The translations under genes and the position numbers were made by a program. From contig WXFD01000036.1 in the NCBI GenBank assembly GCA_009877105.1, forward strand, positions 1-64,000: 64,000 nucleotides of DNA. The letters run 5' to 3'. The stretch is from Bacteroidales bacterium (GTDB lineage Bacteria > Bacteroidota > Bacteroidia > Bacteroidales > VadinHA17). A model generated the notes under the pieces. It was not told the origin of the DNA. It did no database searches and saw only the letters and a program-made list of their open reading frames with translations. This document shows positions 8,640-17,101 of the stretch, in pieces; the first letter of the stretch is position 1, and each line of letters opens with the position of its first letter.

Positions 8640-9560
8640 ATGGCAGACACAAACACAATTACACCGATTGAACAACCAAAAAAGAAAAGCGCACCCATAG
8701 CCATGATATTCACCACGGTTATCCTGGCTGCAGCTTTGATATTCCTGGTTGTCATGTATTTTGACCAGAAGAACAAGATGGTCGAAATGGAAACAGTTTT
8801 AACCCAGGAGAAAGATTCACTTGCAAACGAATTGCGGTTAATGATACACGGGTACGATACCCTGAAAACCAACAATGATACCCTTATGGCCAGCCTTCAG
8901 AAGGAAAGGGCAAGGATTGTGGATCTTCTAAAGATTAATGCATCCAATGTTCAGCTGATTAAAAAATACAGGAGCGAAATAACAACCATGAGGGAAATAA
9001 TGAAGAGCTACATCGTTCAGATTGACTCCCTTAACCAGCGGAATAAACTGCTTACCGCGGAAAATATTGACATGAAGCAGCAGATAACCAGGGTCCAGAG
9101 CACCAATGTAGAACTCACAAAAGCAAAGGAAGAACTCGGGGCAAAGGTTGAAGTCGCTTCAGTTATCCTGGCAAAAGATATTAAGGTGGTTTCACTCAAG
9201 GGTTCAAGGGAAAGAGCCAAGGAAACCACACGCATAAAGGACATCACCCGTCTCAGGACCTGCTTTACATTAAGGGAAAATGCAATTGCCAGCGCCGGTG
9301 AAAAGGAGGTTTTCATGAGAATCATCAGACCCGATTCACTCGTGATCACATCAAGCCCCGACAACCTGTTCGACTATAAGGGAAACAAGCTCATTTATTC
9401 GGCAAACAGGCTGGTTGACTACATGAACCAGGATATCGAGATGTGTATTTATCTGGAAATAATGGATAATTCTGATCTGATCATCGGCACCTACAGTGTT
9501 GAATTATATCTTGAAAACAGCATCATTGGCCGTTCAACATTCACACTGGCCAAGAGATAA
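8640..9560 (+). CDS. Membrane-anchored coiled-coil protein of unknown function
   Basis: 306 residues. A short basic N-terminus is followed by one membrane segment (about 18-41), a long heptad-rich coiled coil (about 45-170) and a C-terminal beta-rich domain (about 180-306) rich in ITSSPDNLFDYKGNKLIYSA-type strands. This suggests a type II membrane protein with a periplasmic head. I recognise no named family; proteins of this shape are common in Bacteroidota. Its stop codon abuts that of the convergent hemW with no spacer, so neither gene has its own 3' region. Confidence 0.75.
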   Translation: MADTNTITPIEQPKKKSAPIAMIFTTVILAAALIFLVVMYFDQKNKMVEMETVLTQEKDSLANELRLMIHGYDTLKTNNDTLMASLQKERARIVDLLKINASNVQLIKKYRSEITTMREIMKSYIVQIDSLNQRNKLLTAENIDMKQQITRVQSTNVELTKAKEELGAKVEVASVILAKDIKVVSLKGSRERAKETTRIKDITRLRTCFTLRENAIASAGEKEVFMRIIRPDSLVITSSPDNLFDYKGNKLIYSANRLVDYMNQDIEMCIYLEIMDNSDLIIGTYSVELYLENSIIGRSTFTLAKR

Positions 9561-10697
9561 TCAATCTCCGACAGGTAGCATCAACTCGGAAATAATATTA
9601 TCTGAAATCATCTTACCCTGGTTCGTAAGGACCAGGGTTTTCATATTCTGTTTCATCAGTCCGTAATCGATTAGTTTTCCTGCGAGATTCATTATATAAT
9701 CATAACCTTCCTTTTCAAACTTCATCTCCACGTACTCCAGATCTATTCCCCACATGGTCCTCAGGGAAGTCATTATATATTCATTGAACTGTGTTTTTCT
9801 GTCCAGCTCTTCCCGTTCGAACAAAGGCTTTCCTGAATTTACGGACTTGATGTATTTTTTCAGATCCCGGACGTTCCATTGCCTTGAGTATCCGTTGTAT
9901 GAATGTGCTGATGGACCCAGGCCAATGTAGTTTACCTGTTTCCAGTAATTTGTATTGTGTCGTGAAAAGTATCCGGGTTTTCCGAAATTTGATATTTCAT
10001 AATGGACAAAACCCATGGATGCGGTTTTCTCAATCAGAATGTTAAACTGGTGGCTGCTTTCTTCCTCATCAATTTCATTGAAAGCCCCCCTTTCCTTCAT
10101 TTTCCACAATACGGTACCGGGTTCAATGGTAAGATGATATGCAGATAAATGCTTTATATCGAAAGCCAGGCTTTTATCAAGGGTTTCGGACCATTGTCCC
10201 GATGTCAGCATGGGAATCCCGTATATCAGGTCAATTGTCACATTGTCAAATCCTGCCTTTAATGACCTTTCAAGTGCCATAGCTGCCTGACGTGCATCAT
10301 GCCGCCTGTTCAGCAATTTCAGTATATTATCGTCCCACGACTGAATGCCCAGGCTTATCCTGTTAACACCAAGTTTTTTCAGGTCAGTCATATATTCATA
10401 TTCCGCATCGTCGGGATTAATTTCAATTGTTAGCTCACAATCCCGGTCAACTGAATAGTTCTTCCATATACTTTCCAGAATCAGGCCTAAATACCTGACG
10501 GGAAGAACAGAAGGTGTGCCTCCTCCAAAATATATACTCGAAATACTTTCATTACCAATGTACCCTTTCCTTATTTCCGATTCCCTTACAACTGCCTCTA
10601 CAAAATCATAATTATCGGATAATGTCATTACATGATAGAAATCACAATAGGTACAGAGTTTTTTACAAAATGGTACATGAATATAGATCCCGGCCAT
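9561..10697 (-). CDS. hemW: Radical SAM heme chaperone HemW
   Basis: 378 residues. The N-terminus carries the radical SAM cluster motif HVPFCKKLCTYCDF (Cys11, Cys15, Cys18) and the GGGTPS motif, followed by a HemN-like C-terminal domain. The short N-terminus and CxxxCxYC spacing fit HemW, a heme-binding chaperone once annotated as an oxygen-independent coproporphyrinogen oxidase, rather than true HemN. Length is typical for HemW. The start is ATG at 10697. It converges with the coiled-coil gene with no gap. Confidence 0.88.
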   Translation of the reverse strand: MAGIYIHVPFCKKLCTYCDFYHVMTLSDNYDFVEAVVRESEIRKGYIGNESISSIYFGGGTPSVLPVRYLGLILESIWKNYSVDRDCELTIEINPDDAEYEYMTDLKKLGVNRISLGIQSWDDNILKLLNRRHDARQAAMALERSLKAGFDNVTIDLIYGIPMLTSGQWSETLDKSLAFDIKHLSAYHLTIEPGTVLWKMKERGAFNEIDEEESSHQFNILIEKTASMGFVHYEISNFGKPGYFSRHNTNYWKQVNYIGLGPSAHSYNGYSRQWNVRDLKKYIKSVNSGKPLFEREELDRKTQFNEYIMTSLRTMWGIDLEYVEMKFEKEGYDYIMNLAGKLIDYGLMKQNMKTLVLTNQGKMISDNIISELMLPVGD

Positions 10698-10748
10698 CTT
10701 AGAGTAATGAATTTCTTAAAATTAAAAATAAAATGTAATTAAATTATT

Positions 10749-10756
10749 TAAATTTG
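10749..10756 (+). promoter_or_regulatory. -7 box upstream of the VanZ gene
   Basis: TAAATTTG fits TAnnTTTG. It overlaps an in-frame TTG at 10754, so transcription from here would exclude that codon and favours the ATG at 10772. Confidence 0.45.
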
Positions 10757-10771
10757 CCACAAACCGGTAAA

Positions 10772-11137
10772 ATGATAAAGAATAATAAATTTTCAATTTT
10801 AATTGCTCTAATTATCATCCTTCTAAGTTTTTCCAAAGCCAGTTCATTTCAGGAAATCAATTTTATCAACATACCCTATTTAGATAAATTGGTTCACTTT
10901 GGACTTTATTTTCTGCTTATGATGGTGATAATCCTTGAACATCAGAAATCACTTCAGAATACCCGGACACTAATACATATAGGTCTGATACCAATTATTT
11001 TCGGAGCATTTATAGAACTGGGCCAATCCGGTCTTACAGTATCACGTGAAGCCGATATACTGGATGTTTTATCTAATTCGGCCGGAGTTGCATCTGCATT
11101 ATTGCTGTGGCTTCTTATTAAACCTTACCGGGCTTAG
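10772..11137 (+). CDS. VanZ family membrane protein
   Basis: About 121 residues with four predicted membrane helices. The VanZ pattern is present: DKLVHFGLYFLLMMV near the first third and an acidic FGAFIELGQSGLTVSREADILDVLSNSAGV segment before the last helix. VanZ-like proteins are small inner-membrane proteins; the founding member gives low-level teicoplanin resistance, but most are uncharacterised. The ATG at 10772 is chosen over the upstream TTG because of the promoter position. It is a single gene flanked by reverse-strand genes. Confidence 0.8.
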   Translation: MIKNNKFSILIALIIILLSFSKASSFQEINFINIPYLDKLVHFGLYFLLMMVIILEHQKSLQNTRTLIHIGLIPIIFGAFIELGQSGLTVSREADILDVLSNSAGVASALLLWLLIKPYRA

Positions 11138-11185
11138 GATACCTGACCGGAAGATCCGGCAGCAAAAGCAATATCAATGTAGGAT

Positions 11186-11626
11186 CTAAATAGCTATTTT
11201 TTCGGAATAGCTTGCTTTTTTAACGATTTCGGCAATTGTTTTTCCCTTAAACATATTGATGAGATCTGTTCTTATCCTGGTAAAATCATCATGTACGGGG
11301 CATGGTTTCATGCTTTTCTTTACACTGTTGCACGAGCCGTTATGAATGATGCAGTTTGTAAGTAATTCTTCGCCATCTATTATTCTGACAATATCCAAAA
11401 GTGTGATTGACTCTGGTTTTTTGAGAAGTGAAAAACCTCCATTTGGGCCTTTGGTCGAACTCAGGATCCGGTGCCTTACCAGGTTCTGAAGGATCTTAGC
11501 CAGATACGGTGTCGGAAGCTTAAGATCTTCCGATATCTGCCTGATACCGATTTTGTTGTTCCTGCCATCCTTGCTGGCAAGGTAAATAACGGCCCTTATT
11601 CCGTATCTGCAAGAATTCGATAGCAT
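11186..11626 (-). CDS. Rrf2 family transcriptional regulator with three conserved-type Cys
   Basis: 146 residues. An N-terminal winged helix (residues 1-70, with LPTPYLAKILQNLV as recognition helix region and the KGPNGGF wing) precedes a C-terminal part with Cys92, Cys99, Cys109 and His112. Spacing resembles the Fe-S ligand segment of IscR (Cys92, Cys98, Cys104, His107), so an iron-sulfur or redox-sensing regulator is plausible but inferred. It starts one base after the rpiB stop, so the two are almost certainly co-transcribed. No isc or suf genes are in the window. Other Rrf2 members include NsrR, CymR and RirA. Confidence 0.85.
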   Translation of the reverse strand: MLSNSCRYGIRAVIYLASKDGRNNKIGIRQISEDLKLPTPYLAKILQNLVRHRILSSTKGPNGGFSLLKKPESITLLDIVRIIDGEELLTNCIIHNGSCNSVKKSMKPCPVHDDFTRIRTDLINMFKGKTIAEIVKKASYSEKIAI

Positions 11627-11627
11627 A

Positions 11628-12074
11628 TTAATGTGTTTTTAGTGAAACCTTTTCAATTCTCCTTTGATGCCTTCCGCCTTCAAAAGATGTTGAAAGAAAA
11701 GTTTTTACAATCAGATAAGCCTCTGACTCATTTATGAACCAGGCAGGCATCGCACATATATTGGCATCATTGTGGGCGCGTGCCAGACGTGTAATTTCTT
11801 CCGACCAGCAAAGCGCTCCCCTTATTCCTTCATGCTTGTTGACGGTCATGTTAATCCCGTTTCCCGTACCACATATGGATATACCAAAATCAAAACCACC
11901 TTCAGATACCGATTTGGCAAGTGGATGACCAAAATCGGGATAATCCACATTATCAGGGCTGTAAGTTCCCAGATCCTTCAAATCCACGTTTTCTTTGATA
12001 AGAAACCCCTTGATCTTTTCCTTCAGATAAAAACCGGCATGATCTGATGCAATTGCTATTTTCTTCTTTTCCAC
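11628..12074 (-). CDS. rpiB: Ribose-5-phosphate isomerase B
   Basis: 148 residues, the usual RpiB size. It interconverts ribose-5-phosphate and ribulose-5-phosphate in the pentose phosphate pathway. It has the family signatures ASDHAGFYLKE (9-19), a central ICGTGNGINMTVNKHEGIRGALC loop with the catalytic Cys in SICGTGNG, and the C-terminal GGRHQRRI. It is cytoplasmic. It is the first gene of a two-gene unit with the Rrf2 regulator, one base apart. Confidence 0.92.
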   Translation of the reverse strand: MEKKKIAIASDHAGFYLKEKIKGFLIKENVDLKDLGTYSPDNVDYPDFGHPLAKSVSEGGFDFGISICGTGNGINMTVNKHEGIRGALCWSEEITRLARAHNDANICAMPAWFINESEAYLIVKTFLSTSFEGGRHQRRIEKVSLKTH

Positions 12075-12758
12075 TTTTAATTTCTTTTAAATTCATTGGA
12101 TATTACAAATTAACACATTTGTAATTTCAAAAGAAAAAAACTGCCCTTATCCTTTTTTTGTAAATGATGCACATATTCAATCTGCTTTTACCGGTTACCG
12201 CAGTCAGTATCAATAGTATATTTTTTTAGCGATATTTCTAATCTATTCAACATCAATAAAGCACATTTGTTCATTGAGATTGTTTTTTTACAATTTCACA
12301 ATCATATAAACAACGGTTGATACTGTTGAAAACCGGTAAATAGCAACTAGAAACTTTTTAAAAAGTATTTCTTTGAACATAAAAAAACTCAATCTGATGA
12401 ATTTTCAGGATGAAAAAAATATTTTGACAGGATTAAATCAATTATATGAACTTATAATGAACATCATTTTGCAGATTTCCTTATTATTTAGGCTATCAGC
12501 AAATGTCCCTTAACAATTGTTAATTATTTCACTAATCTGCTGATTTTTAAAAATGGTATATTTTTTGATTTGTTGAAAAAATGTTTATGGCCATATGATT
12601 TTCATATTTAAAAGAAAAATCTGATTAAAATTTCAACCATATTAACAGCATATTATTACCATCATATAAAAACAAATCTTGTAAATATATTTTATTAGTG
12701 TTGTTGATAATATTAATTTGCATTCATAATTGACCAGCTTTGGTTTTACCTGAAATAA
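12075..12758. other. AT-rich intergenic region of about 680 bp
   Basis: A divergent spacer between rpiB (-) and nadA (+), with markedly higher AT content than the surrounding genes. I find no supported ORF, no tRNA-like cloverleaf and no strong hairpin. A 7-of-8 -7 box match (TTAATTTG, 12713-12720) lies 38 bases before nadA. A reverse-strand reading frame crossing 12642-12911 runs into nadA and looks like a chance frame. It is the longest apparently gene-free stretch in the window. Confidence 0.6.
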
Positions 12759-13718
12759 ATGGTTATGAAGGACATTCCAAAAAACGATATTGTTTCTGAA
12801 ATAAACATATTGAAGAAAGAAAAGAATGCAATCATTCTGGCTCATTATTATCAGACCGGTGATATTCAGGATATTGCTGATTTTGTTGGGGACAGCCTTG
12901 CACTTTCGCAAAAAGCCGCGGCAAACTATGCTGACATAATATTATTTGCCGGTGTCAAATTCATGGCCGAAACCGCAAAAATCCTTTCACCTTCAAAAAA
13001 GGTGCTGTTACCCGATATGGAAGCAGGTTGCTCCCTTGCCGATTCCTGCAACGAAGCGGATTTCAGGAAATTCATTGAAGACAACAAGGGAAGAACCGTA
13101 ATCACCTATGTGAATACCAATACTGAAATAAAAGCACTGTCTGACATTGTATGCACTTCATCCAATGCTGTCAGGATAGTTGAATCTCTTCCTCCTGGTG
13201 AAAAAATCATTTTCGGTCCCGACAGAAACCTTGGCAATTACATACTAAACCAGACTGGAAGGGACATCCTGGTATGGGACGGCGCATGCCATGTTCATGA
13301 GGAATTTTCGCTGGAAGCAATTCTTGATCTGAAGGAAAAAAATCCTGATGCGAAAATAATAGTGCATCCCGAATGTGAATTGCCCGTCAGAATGACAGCC
13401 GATTTTATAGGATCCACATCTGCACTACTTAAATTTACAAAAACTGATTCGGCAAACAAATATATCGTAGGTACGGAACCCGGTATAATACATCAGATGA
13501 AAAGGGAAAGTCCGTCGAAAATATTTATTCCGGCTCCGCCTCGCGACTCTACCTGCGGTTGCAGTGAATGCAACTTTATGAAACTTATAACAATTGAAAA
13601 AATCCATAAATGCCTTGTTGAAGAAAAACCGGAAATTATTATAGAAGAGAAGATTCTTCTAAAAGCAGTCAAACCGATAAGAAGGATGCTTGAAATATCA
13701 GAAAAACTTGGATTATGA
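12759..13718 (+). CDS. nadA: Quinolinate synthase NadA
   Basis: 319 residues. It condenses iminoaspartate with dihydroxyacetone phosphate to quinolinate in de novo NAD synthesis, using a [4Fe-4S] cluster. Motifs are AHYYQTGDIQDIADFVGDS (28-46), Cys91 in AGCSLADSC, Cys177 in GACHVHEEF, VHPECE (202-207) and a Cys-rich STCGCSECNFMK (265-275). One Cys from each of the three clusters fits the known ligand spacing of about 86-89 residues. Its stop overlaps the start of the MORN-repeat gene (ATGA at 13715-13718). No nadB or nadC is nearby. Confidence 0.92.
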   Translation: MVMKDIPKNDIVSEINILKKEKNAIILAHYYQTGDIQDIADFVGDSLALSQKAAANYADIILFAGVKFMAETAKILSPSKKVLLPDMEAGCSLADSCNEADFRKFIEDNKGRTVITYVNTNTEIKALSDIVCTSSNAVRIVESLPPGEKIIFGPDRNLGNYILNQTGRDILVWDGACHVHEEFSLEAILDLKEKNPDAKIIVHPECELPVRMTADFIGSTSALLKFTKTDSANKYIVGTEPGIIHQMKRESPSKIFIPAPPRDSTCGCSECNFMKLITIEKIHKCLVEEKPEIIIEEKILLKAVKPIRRMLEISEKLGL

Positions 13719-15268
13719 ACAGACTTCTTTTCATATTAAGTTTTTTATTTTTAACTTGTTATGTTTTAGGTCAGAATGATCCCGCAATACAGGACGGCTA
13801 TCAGGTATTCAGGTATCCCAACGGAGTAATCTCAAGCGAAGGATTAATGAAGAACGGAAAACCGGAAGGATTCTGGCGGAGTTACTACGTGACGGGCATT
13901 AAGAAATCAGAAGGAAAAAGAACAAATTTCATGCTTGACAGCATCTGGGTTTTCTATGATCAGGCAGGAGACACCCTGGAGAAAATCAATTATCTGTTCG
14001 GGAAAAAAAATGGTTACTATTACAAGTACAAAAAAGATCCCTCTGTCGGCCTGTATGTTGAGTCAAGGGAACTTTTTGCCGGTGACAGGAAGGAAGGTAC
14101 GGCATATTTTTATTTTCCCGACGGTAAAATTAAGCAGACAATATTATTCAATGACGGAAAAAAGGAGGGACTGTCGAGAGAATATGATAATGAAGGCAAT
14201 ATTATCACCTTGTATGAATACAACAACGATTTTCTCATCAGCAGGGAAAGAATAAACAGAACGGATGCCAAAGGCATGAAACAGGGAAGCTGGAAGGAAT
14301 TTTATCCCGGAGGAGGAATAAAGACTGAAAAAACATACAGGGACAATCTGCTCCATGGCTATTACAAGGAGTATGATTCCAGGGGAAAACTCGTGCTTAC
14401 AATGCTTTATGACAATGGTTCGATTGTCAAATCAAGGGTTGAGGATAAACCGGATATTGAAATAGAAAAGAAATATGATGATAACGGAAAACTGATTTAT
14501 GCAGGACCATTCAGGAATAAAGTACCGGTGGGCGTACACAGGGAATACGGAAATGACGGCAGGGTAATTAATGCATTTGTGTACAATGATAATGGCGTTT
14601 TGCTTTCAGAAGGTATTATCGATGATTCAGGAATCAGGAACGGAAAATGGAAAGATCTGAATTCTGATGGAAAAGTGGTAGCCGAAGGACAGTATGCGGA
14701 AAACAGACGAACTGGTGTTTGGAAATTCTATAATAATGCTTCACGGCTTGAACAAACCGGATCCTATAATAACGGCAGACCCGACGGCATTTGGAAGTGG
14801 TACTATGATAACGGTTCACTGCTGAGGGAGGAAGAATATTTTCAAGGTCAGCGTGATGGTCCTTTTACTGAATTTTCACAGGCAAATGATATAATTACAC
14901 AGGGGCAGTATGCTGACGGTGAAAAGAATGGAGAATGGAAATACAGATCTGAAAACAACAGTGAAGAGGGAAAATACATTCTTGGGCTTCGTGACGGGAT
15001 TTGGAAATCATATTACGCTGACGGAAAACTGCGATATAAGGGAAACTATATACAGGGAATGCCTGACGGTCTCCATGTAAATTATTATGAGAACGGGAGA
15101 ATAAAGGAAGAACAGTTCTACAGAATGGGGATCAGGCAAAGGACCTGGAAAAAGTATAATGAAGAAGGTGTTCCTGTTTTGACTGTTACATACAGGGACG
15201 ATGTTGAAATAAGTATTAATGGTGTTAAAATCAATCTTCCGGAAACTGACGTAAAGCTTATTAAATGA
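13715..15268 (+). CDS. Exported YwqK/MORN-variant repeat protein
   Basis: 517 residues. A signal peptide (about 1-20, ending CYVLGQ) is followed by roughly twenty imperfect repeats of about 22-24 residues with the pattern YY-x-NG-x-(I/L)-(R/K)-x-E-x-x-Y-x-x-G-(K/L)-x-(D/H)-G-x-W. This is the MORN_2 or YwqK type. Such proteins form beta-hairpin repeats and are often annotated as the antitoxin of a toxin-antitoxin pair, but no toxin is nearby and this copy is exported. It is translationally coupled to nadA by a 4-base overlap; ruvB follows after 12 bases. Function is unknown, possibly surface or envelope binding. Confidence 0.8.
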   Translation: MNRLLFILSFLFLTCYVLGQNDPAIQDGYQVFRYPNGVISSEGLMKNGKPEGFWRSYYVTGIKKSEGKRTNFMLDSIWVFYDQAGDTLEKINYLFGKKNGYYYKYKKDPSVGLYVESRELFAGDRKEGTAYFYFPDGKIKQTILFNDGKKEGLSREYDNEGNIITLYEYNNDFLISRERINRTDAKGMKQGSWKEFYPGGGIKTEKTYRDNLLHGYYKEYDSRGKLVLTMLYDNGSIVKSRVEDKPDIEIEKKYDDNGKLIYAGPFRNKVPVGVHREYGNDGRVINAFVYNDNGVLLSEGIIDDSGIRNGKWKDLNSDGKVVAEGQYAENRRTGVWKFYNNASRLEQTGSYNNGRPDGIWKWYYDNGSLLREEEYFQGQRDGPFTEFSQANDIITQGQYADGEKNGEWKYRSENNSEEGKYILGLRDGIWKSYYADGKLRYKGNYIQGMPDGLHVNYYENGRIKEEQFYRMGIRQRTWKKYNEEGVPVLTVTYRDDVEISINGVKINLPETDVKLIK

Positions 15269-15276
15269 TATATTTG
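15269..15276 (+). promoter_or_regulatory. -7 box immediately before ruvB
   Basis: TATATTTG fits TAnnTTTG but ends only 4 bases before the ruvB ATG at 15281. If used, it would give a leaderless or nearly leaderless ruvB transcript. ruvB may simply be read from upstream. Confidence 0.3.
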
Positions 15277-15280
15277 CGTC

Positions 15281-16306
15281 ATGGAATATGATTTTAATAT
15301 CAGGAAGGAAGAAATAACATCGGGAGATAAGGAATTTGAACGACAGCTTAGGCCCTTGTCTTTTGCAGATTTTAAAGGACAACAGCAGCTGATTGACAAC
15401 CTCAAAGTATTTGTGACAGCTGCAAAAAACAGGGGCGAATCGCTTGATCATGTTCTTCTTCACGGACCTCCAGGACTGGGAAAAACAACCCTTGCTGCAA
15501 TAATTTCTAATGAACTTCAGGTAAACCTTCGGGTCACTTCAGGTCCGGTTCTGGACAAGCCGGGAGATCTTGCCGGCCTGCTTACAAACCTGGAAAAGGG
15601 AGACGTGTTGTTTATAGATGAAATCCACAGGCTCAGCCCGCTTGTTGAAGAATATCTGTATTCAGCAATGGAAGATTTTCAGATTGACATAATGATTGAC
15701 AAAGGGCCAAGCGCCAGATCAATACAGCTTACTCTGAAGGAATTTACCCTTATAGGGGCTACGACAAGATCGGGTCTCCTTACAAGTCCGCTAAGGGCAA
15801 GGTTTGGCATTAAGTTTCATCTTGAATACTATGATCATAAAGTTCTGACCGGAATAGTTAAAAGATCAGCCGGCATTCTCAATATTAAGATTGAAGAGCC
15901 TGCCGCGGTTGAAATAGCGGGACGGAGCAGGGGAACTCCCAGGATTGCAAATGCCCTGCTCAGAAGAATTCGGGATTTTGCCGAAGTTAAGGGATCGGGA
16001 ATTATTGACCTGGATATTACAAAATATGGTCTGAAGGCATTGAATATTGATCAGGAAGGACTTGATGAAATGGATAACAGAATATTGACGGTGATTATCG
16101 ATAAATTCGGAGGGGGGCCTGTCGGTCTGAATACAATATCAACTGCGGTGGGGGAGGAAAGCGGAACTATTGAAGAAGTATACGAACCTTTTCTGATAAA
16201 GGAAGGTTATCTCAAAAGGACGCCACGGGGCAGGGAAGCTACCGAACATGCCTATCGTCACCTGGGAAGAAATTTCAGACCGGGTGCGGCACCAACATTA
16301 TTTTAA
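15281..16306 (+). CDS. ruvB: Holliday junction branch migration DNA helicase RuvB
   Basis: 341 residues, the normal length. It is the AAA+ motor of the RuvABC resolvasome. It has a Walker A in [10 protein letters not shown], a Walker B in FIDEIHR, sensor 1 GATTRSG, the arginine finger region PLRARFG and a C-terminal winged helix ([17 protein letters not shown] to [12 protein letters not shown]). ruvA and ruvC are not in the window. It converges with a Crp/Fnr gene 22 bases away, without an obvious terminator. Confidence 0.95.
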   Translation: MEYDFNIRKEEITSGDKEFERQLRPLSFADFKGQQQLIDNLKVFVTAAKNRGESLDHVLLHGPPGLGKTTLAAIISNELQVNLRVTSGPVLDKPGDLAGLLTNLEKGDVLFIDEIHRLSPLVEEYLYSAMEDFQIDIMIDKGPSARSIQLTLKEFTLIGATTRSGLLTSPLRARFGIKFHLEYYDHKVLTGIVKRSAGILNIKIEEPAAVEIAGRSRGTPRIANALLRRIRDFAEVKGSGIIDLDITKYGLKALNIDQEGLDEMDNRILTVIIDKFGGGPVGLNTISTAVGEESGTIEEVYEPFLIKEGYLKRTPRGREATEHAYRHLGRNFRPGAAPTLF

Positions 16307-16328
16307 TGCAGAAAATTATTAACCCGTT

Positions 16329-17045
16329 TCAGGCTTTTAACAGAATATTACTGATCTTTTCCAGGCCCTTTTTATCCAATATCCTGATCTTCCTGCCGTT
16401 AAGTTCAACCAGCCTGTCTGTCTTAAATTCAGACAGAAGCCTGATAACCGATTCGGTTGCTGTTCCCACAATGTTGGCCAGTTCTTCCCTGGTAAGGGAA
16501 ATTTTGAGATAATTCTGATCGTCAAGTCCAAAATCATGAACAAGGAAAAGCAGGATTTCTGCGAGACGTTCCCTGACTGTCTTCTGTGCAATATCGGTAA
16601 TGATGGAGTTGGCCTCCCCGAGCTCATGGCATGCAAGCCTCATGAGTTCGAGTGCGTAGGTGGGATTTGTTTTGATGAATGATACAAGGATTTCAGACGG
16701 AAGAAAGCAAACTTTACAGTCTGCAATGACTTTTGCCGATGTACAGGCTACCTCATTGCTCAGAACGCTCCTGTAGGCAATTATATCTCCGGTTTTTGCA
16801 AATTTTATAATCTGTTCCTTGCCGTCAAGTCCGGTTTTGTAAACTTTAATAATTCCACTGTGTATGCAAAAGAATCCGCTAATGCGGTTACCTTCCTGGT
16901 ATAGTACATCTCCCCTTTTGTATTGCCTGTACTCCTTCTGGTAATTTAGCATTTCAATCTCCTCGGCCGAAAGATGCCTGAAAATTGAACCCGTCTCAGA
17001 TGCACACTTGTCACAAAGCGGAACATTTATTTCAGTGTTTTTCAT
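16329..17045 (-). CDS. Crp/Fnr family transcriptional regulator
   Basis: 238 residues. An N-terminal CDKC pair (Cys11, Cys14) precedes a cyclic-nucleotide-binding-like domain (RGDVLYQEGNRISGFFCIHSGIIKVYK) and a C-terminal helix-turn-helix (LTREELANIVGTATESVIRLLSEFK). The cNMP pocket Arg-Ser signature is not recognisable, so cAMP binding is unlikely. The SIFRHLSAEE segment after the Cys pair matches many Bacteroidota Fnr-like proteins. The effector is unknown. It appears monocistronic, between ruvB (convergent) and pheS downstream on the same strand. Confidence 0.85.
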   Translation of the reverse strand: MKNTEINVPLCDKCASETGSIFRHLSAEEIEMLNYQKEYRQYKRGDVLYQEGNRISGFFCIHSGIIKVYKTGLDGKEQIIKFAKTGDIIAYRSVLSNEVACTSAKVIADCKVCFLPSEILVSFIKTNPTYALELMRLACHELGEANSIITDIAQKTVRERLAEILLFLVHDFGLDDQNYLKISLTREELANIVGTATESVIRLLSEFKTDRLVELNGRKIRILDKKGLEKISNILLKA

Positions 17046-17101
17046 TTTACGGGTAGATGTGTTAATTAATTAACAATGAATAGGCCCCAATTGTTCACAG
17101 T

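Noticed and set aside
11039..11054. Third CACGTG sequence, inside the VanZ gene
   Set aside because: Only about 12 of 16 positions match a parS consensus; not enough for a site.
12642..12911. 89-codon reverse frame in the AT-rich gap
   Set aside because: It overlaps the nadA 5' end and its product is an arbitrary AT-coded sequence.
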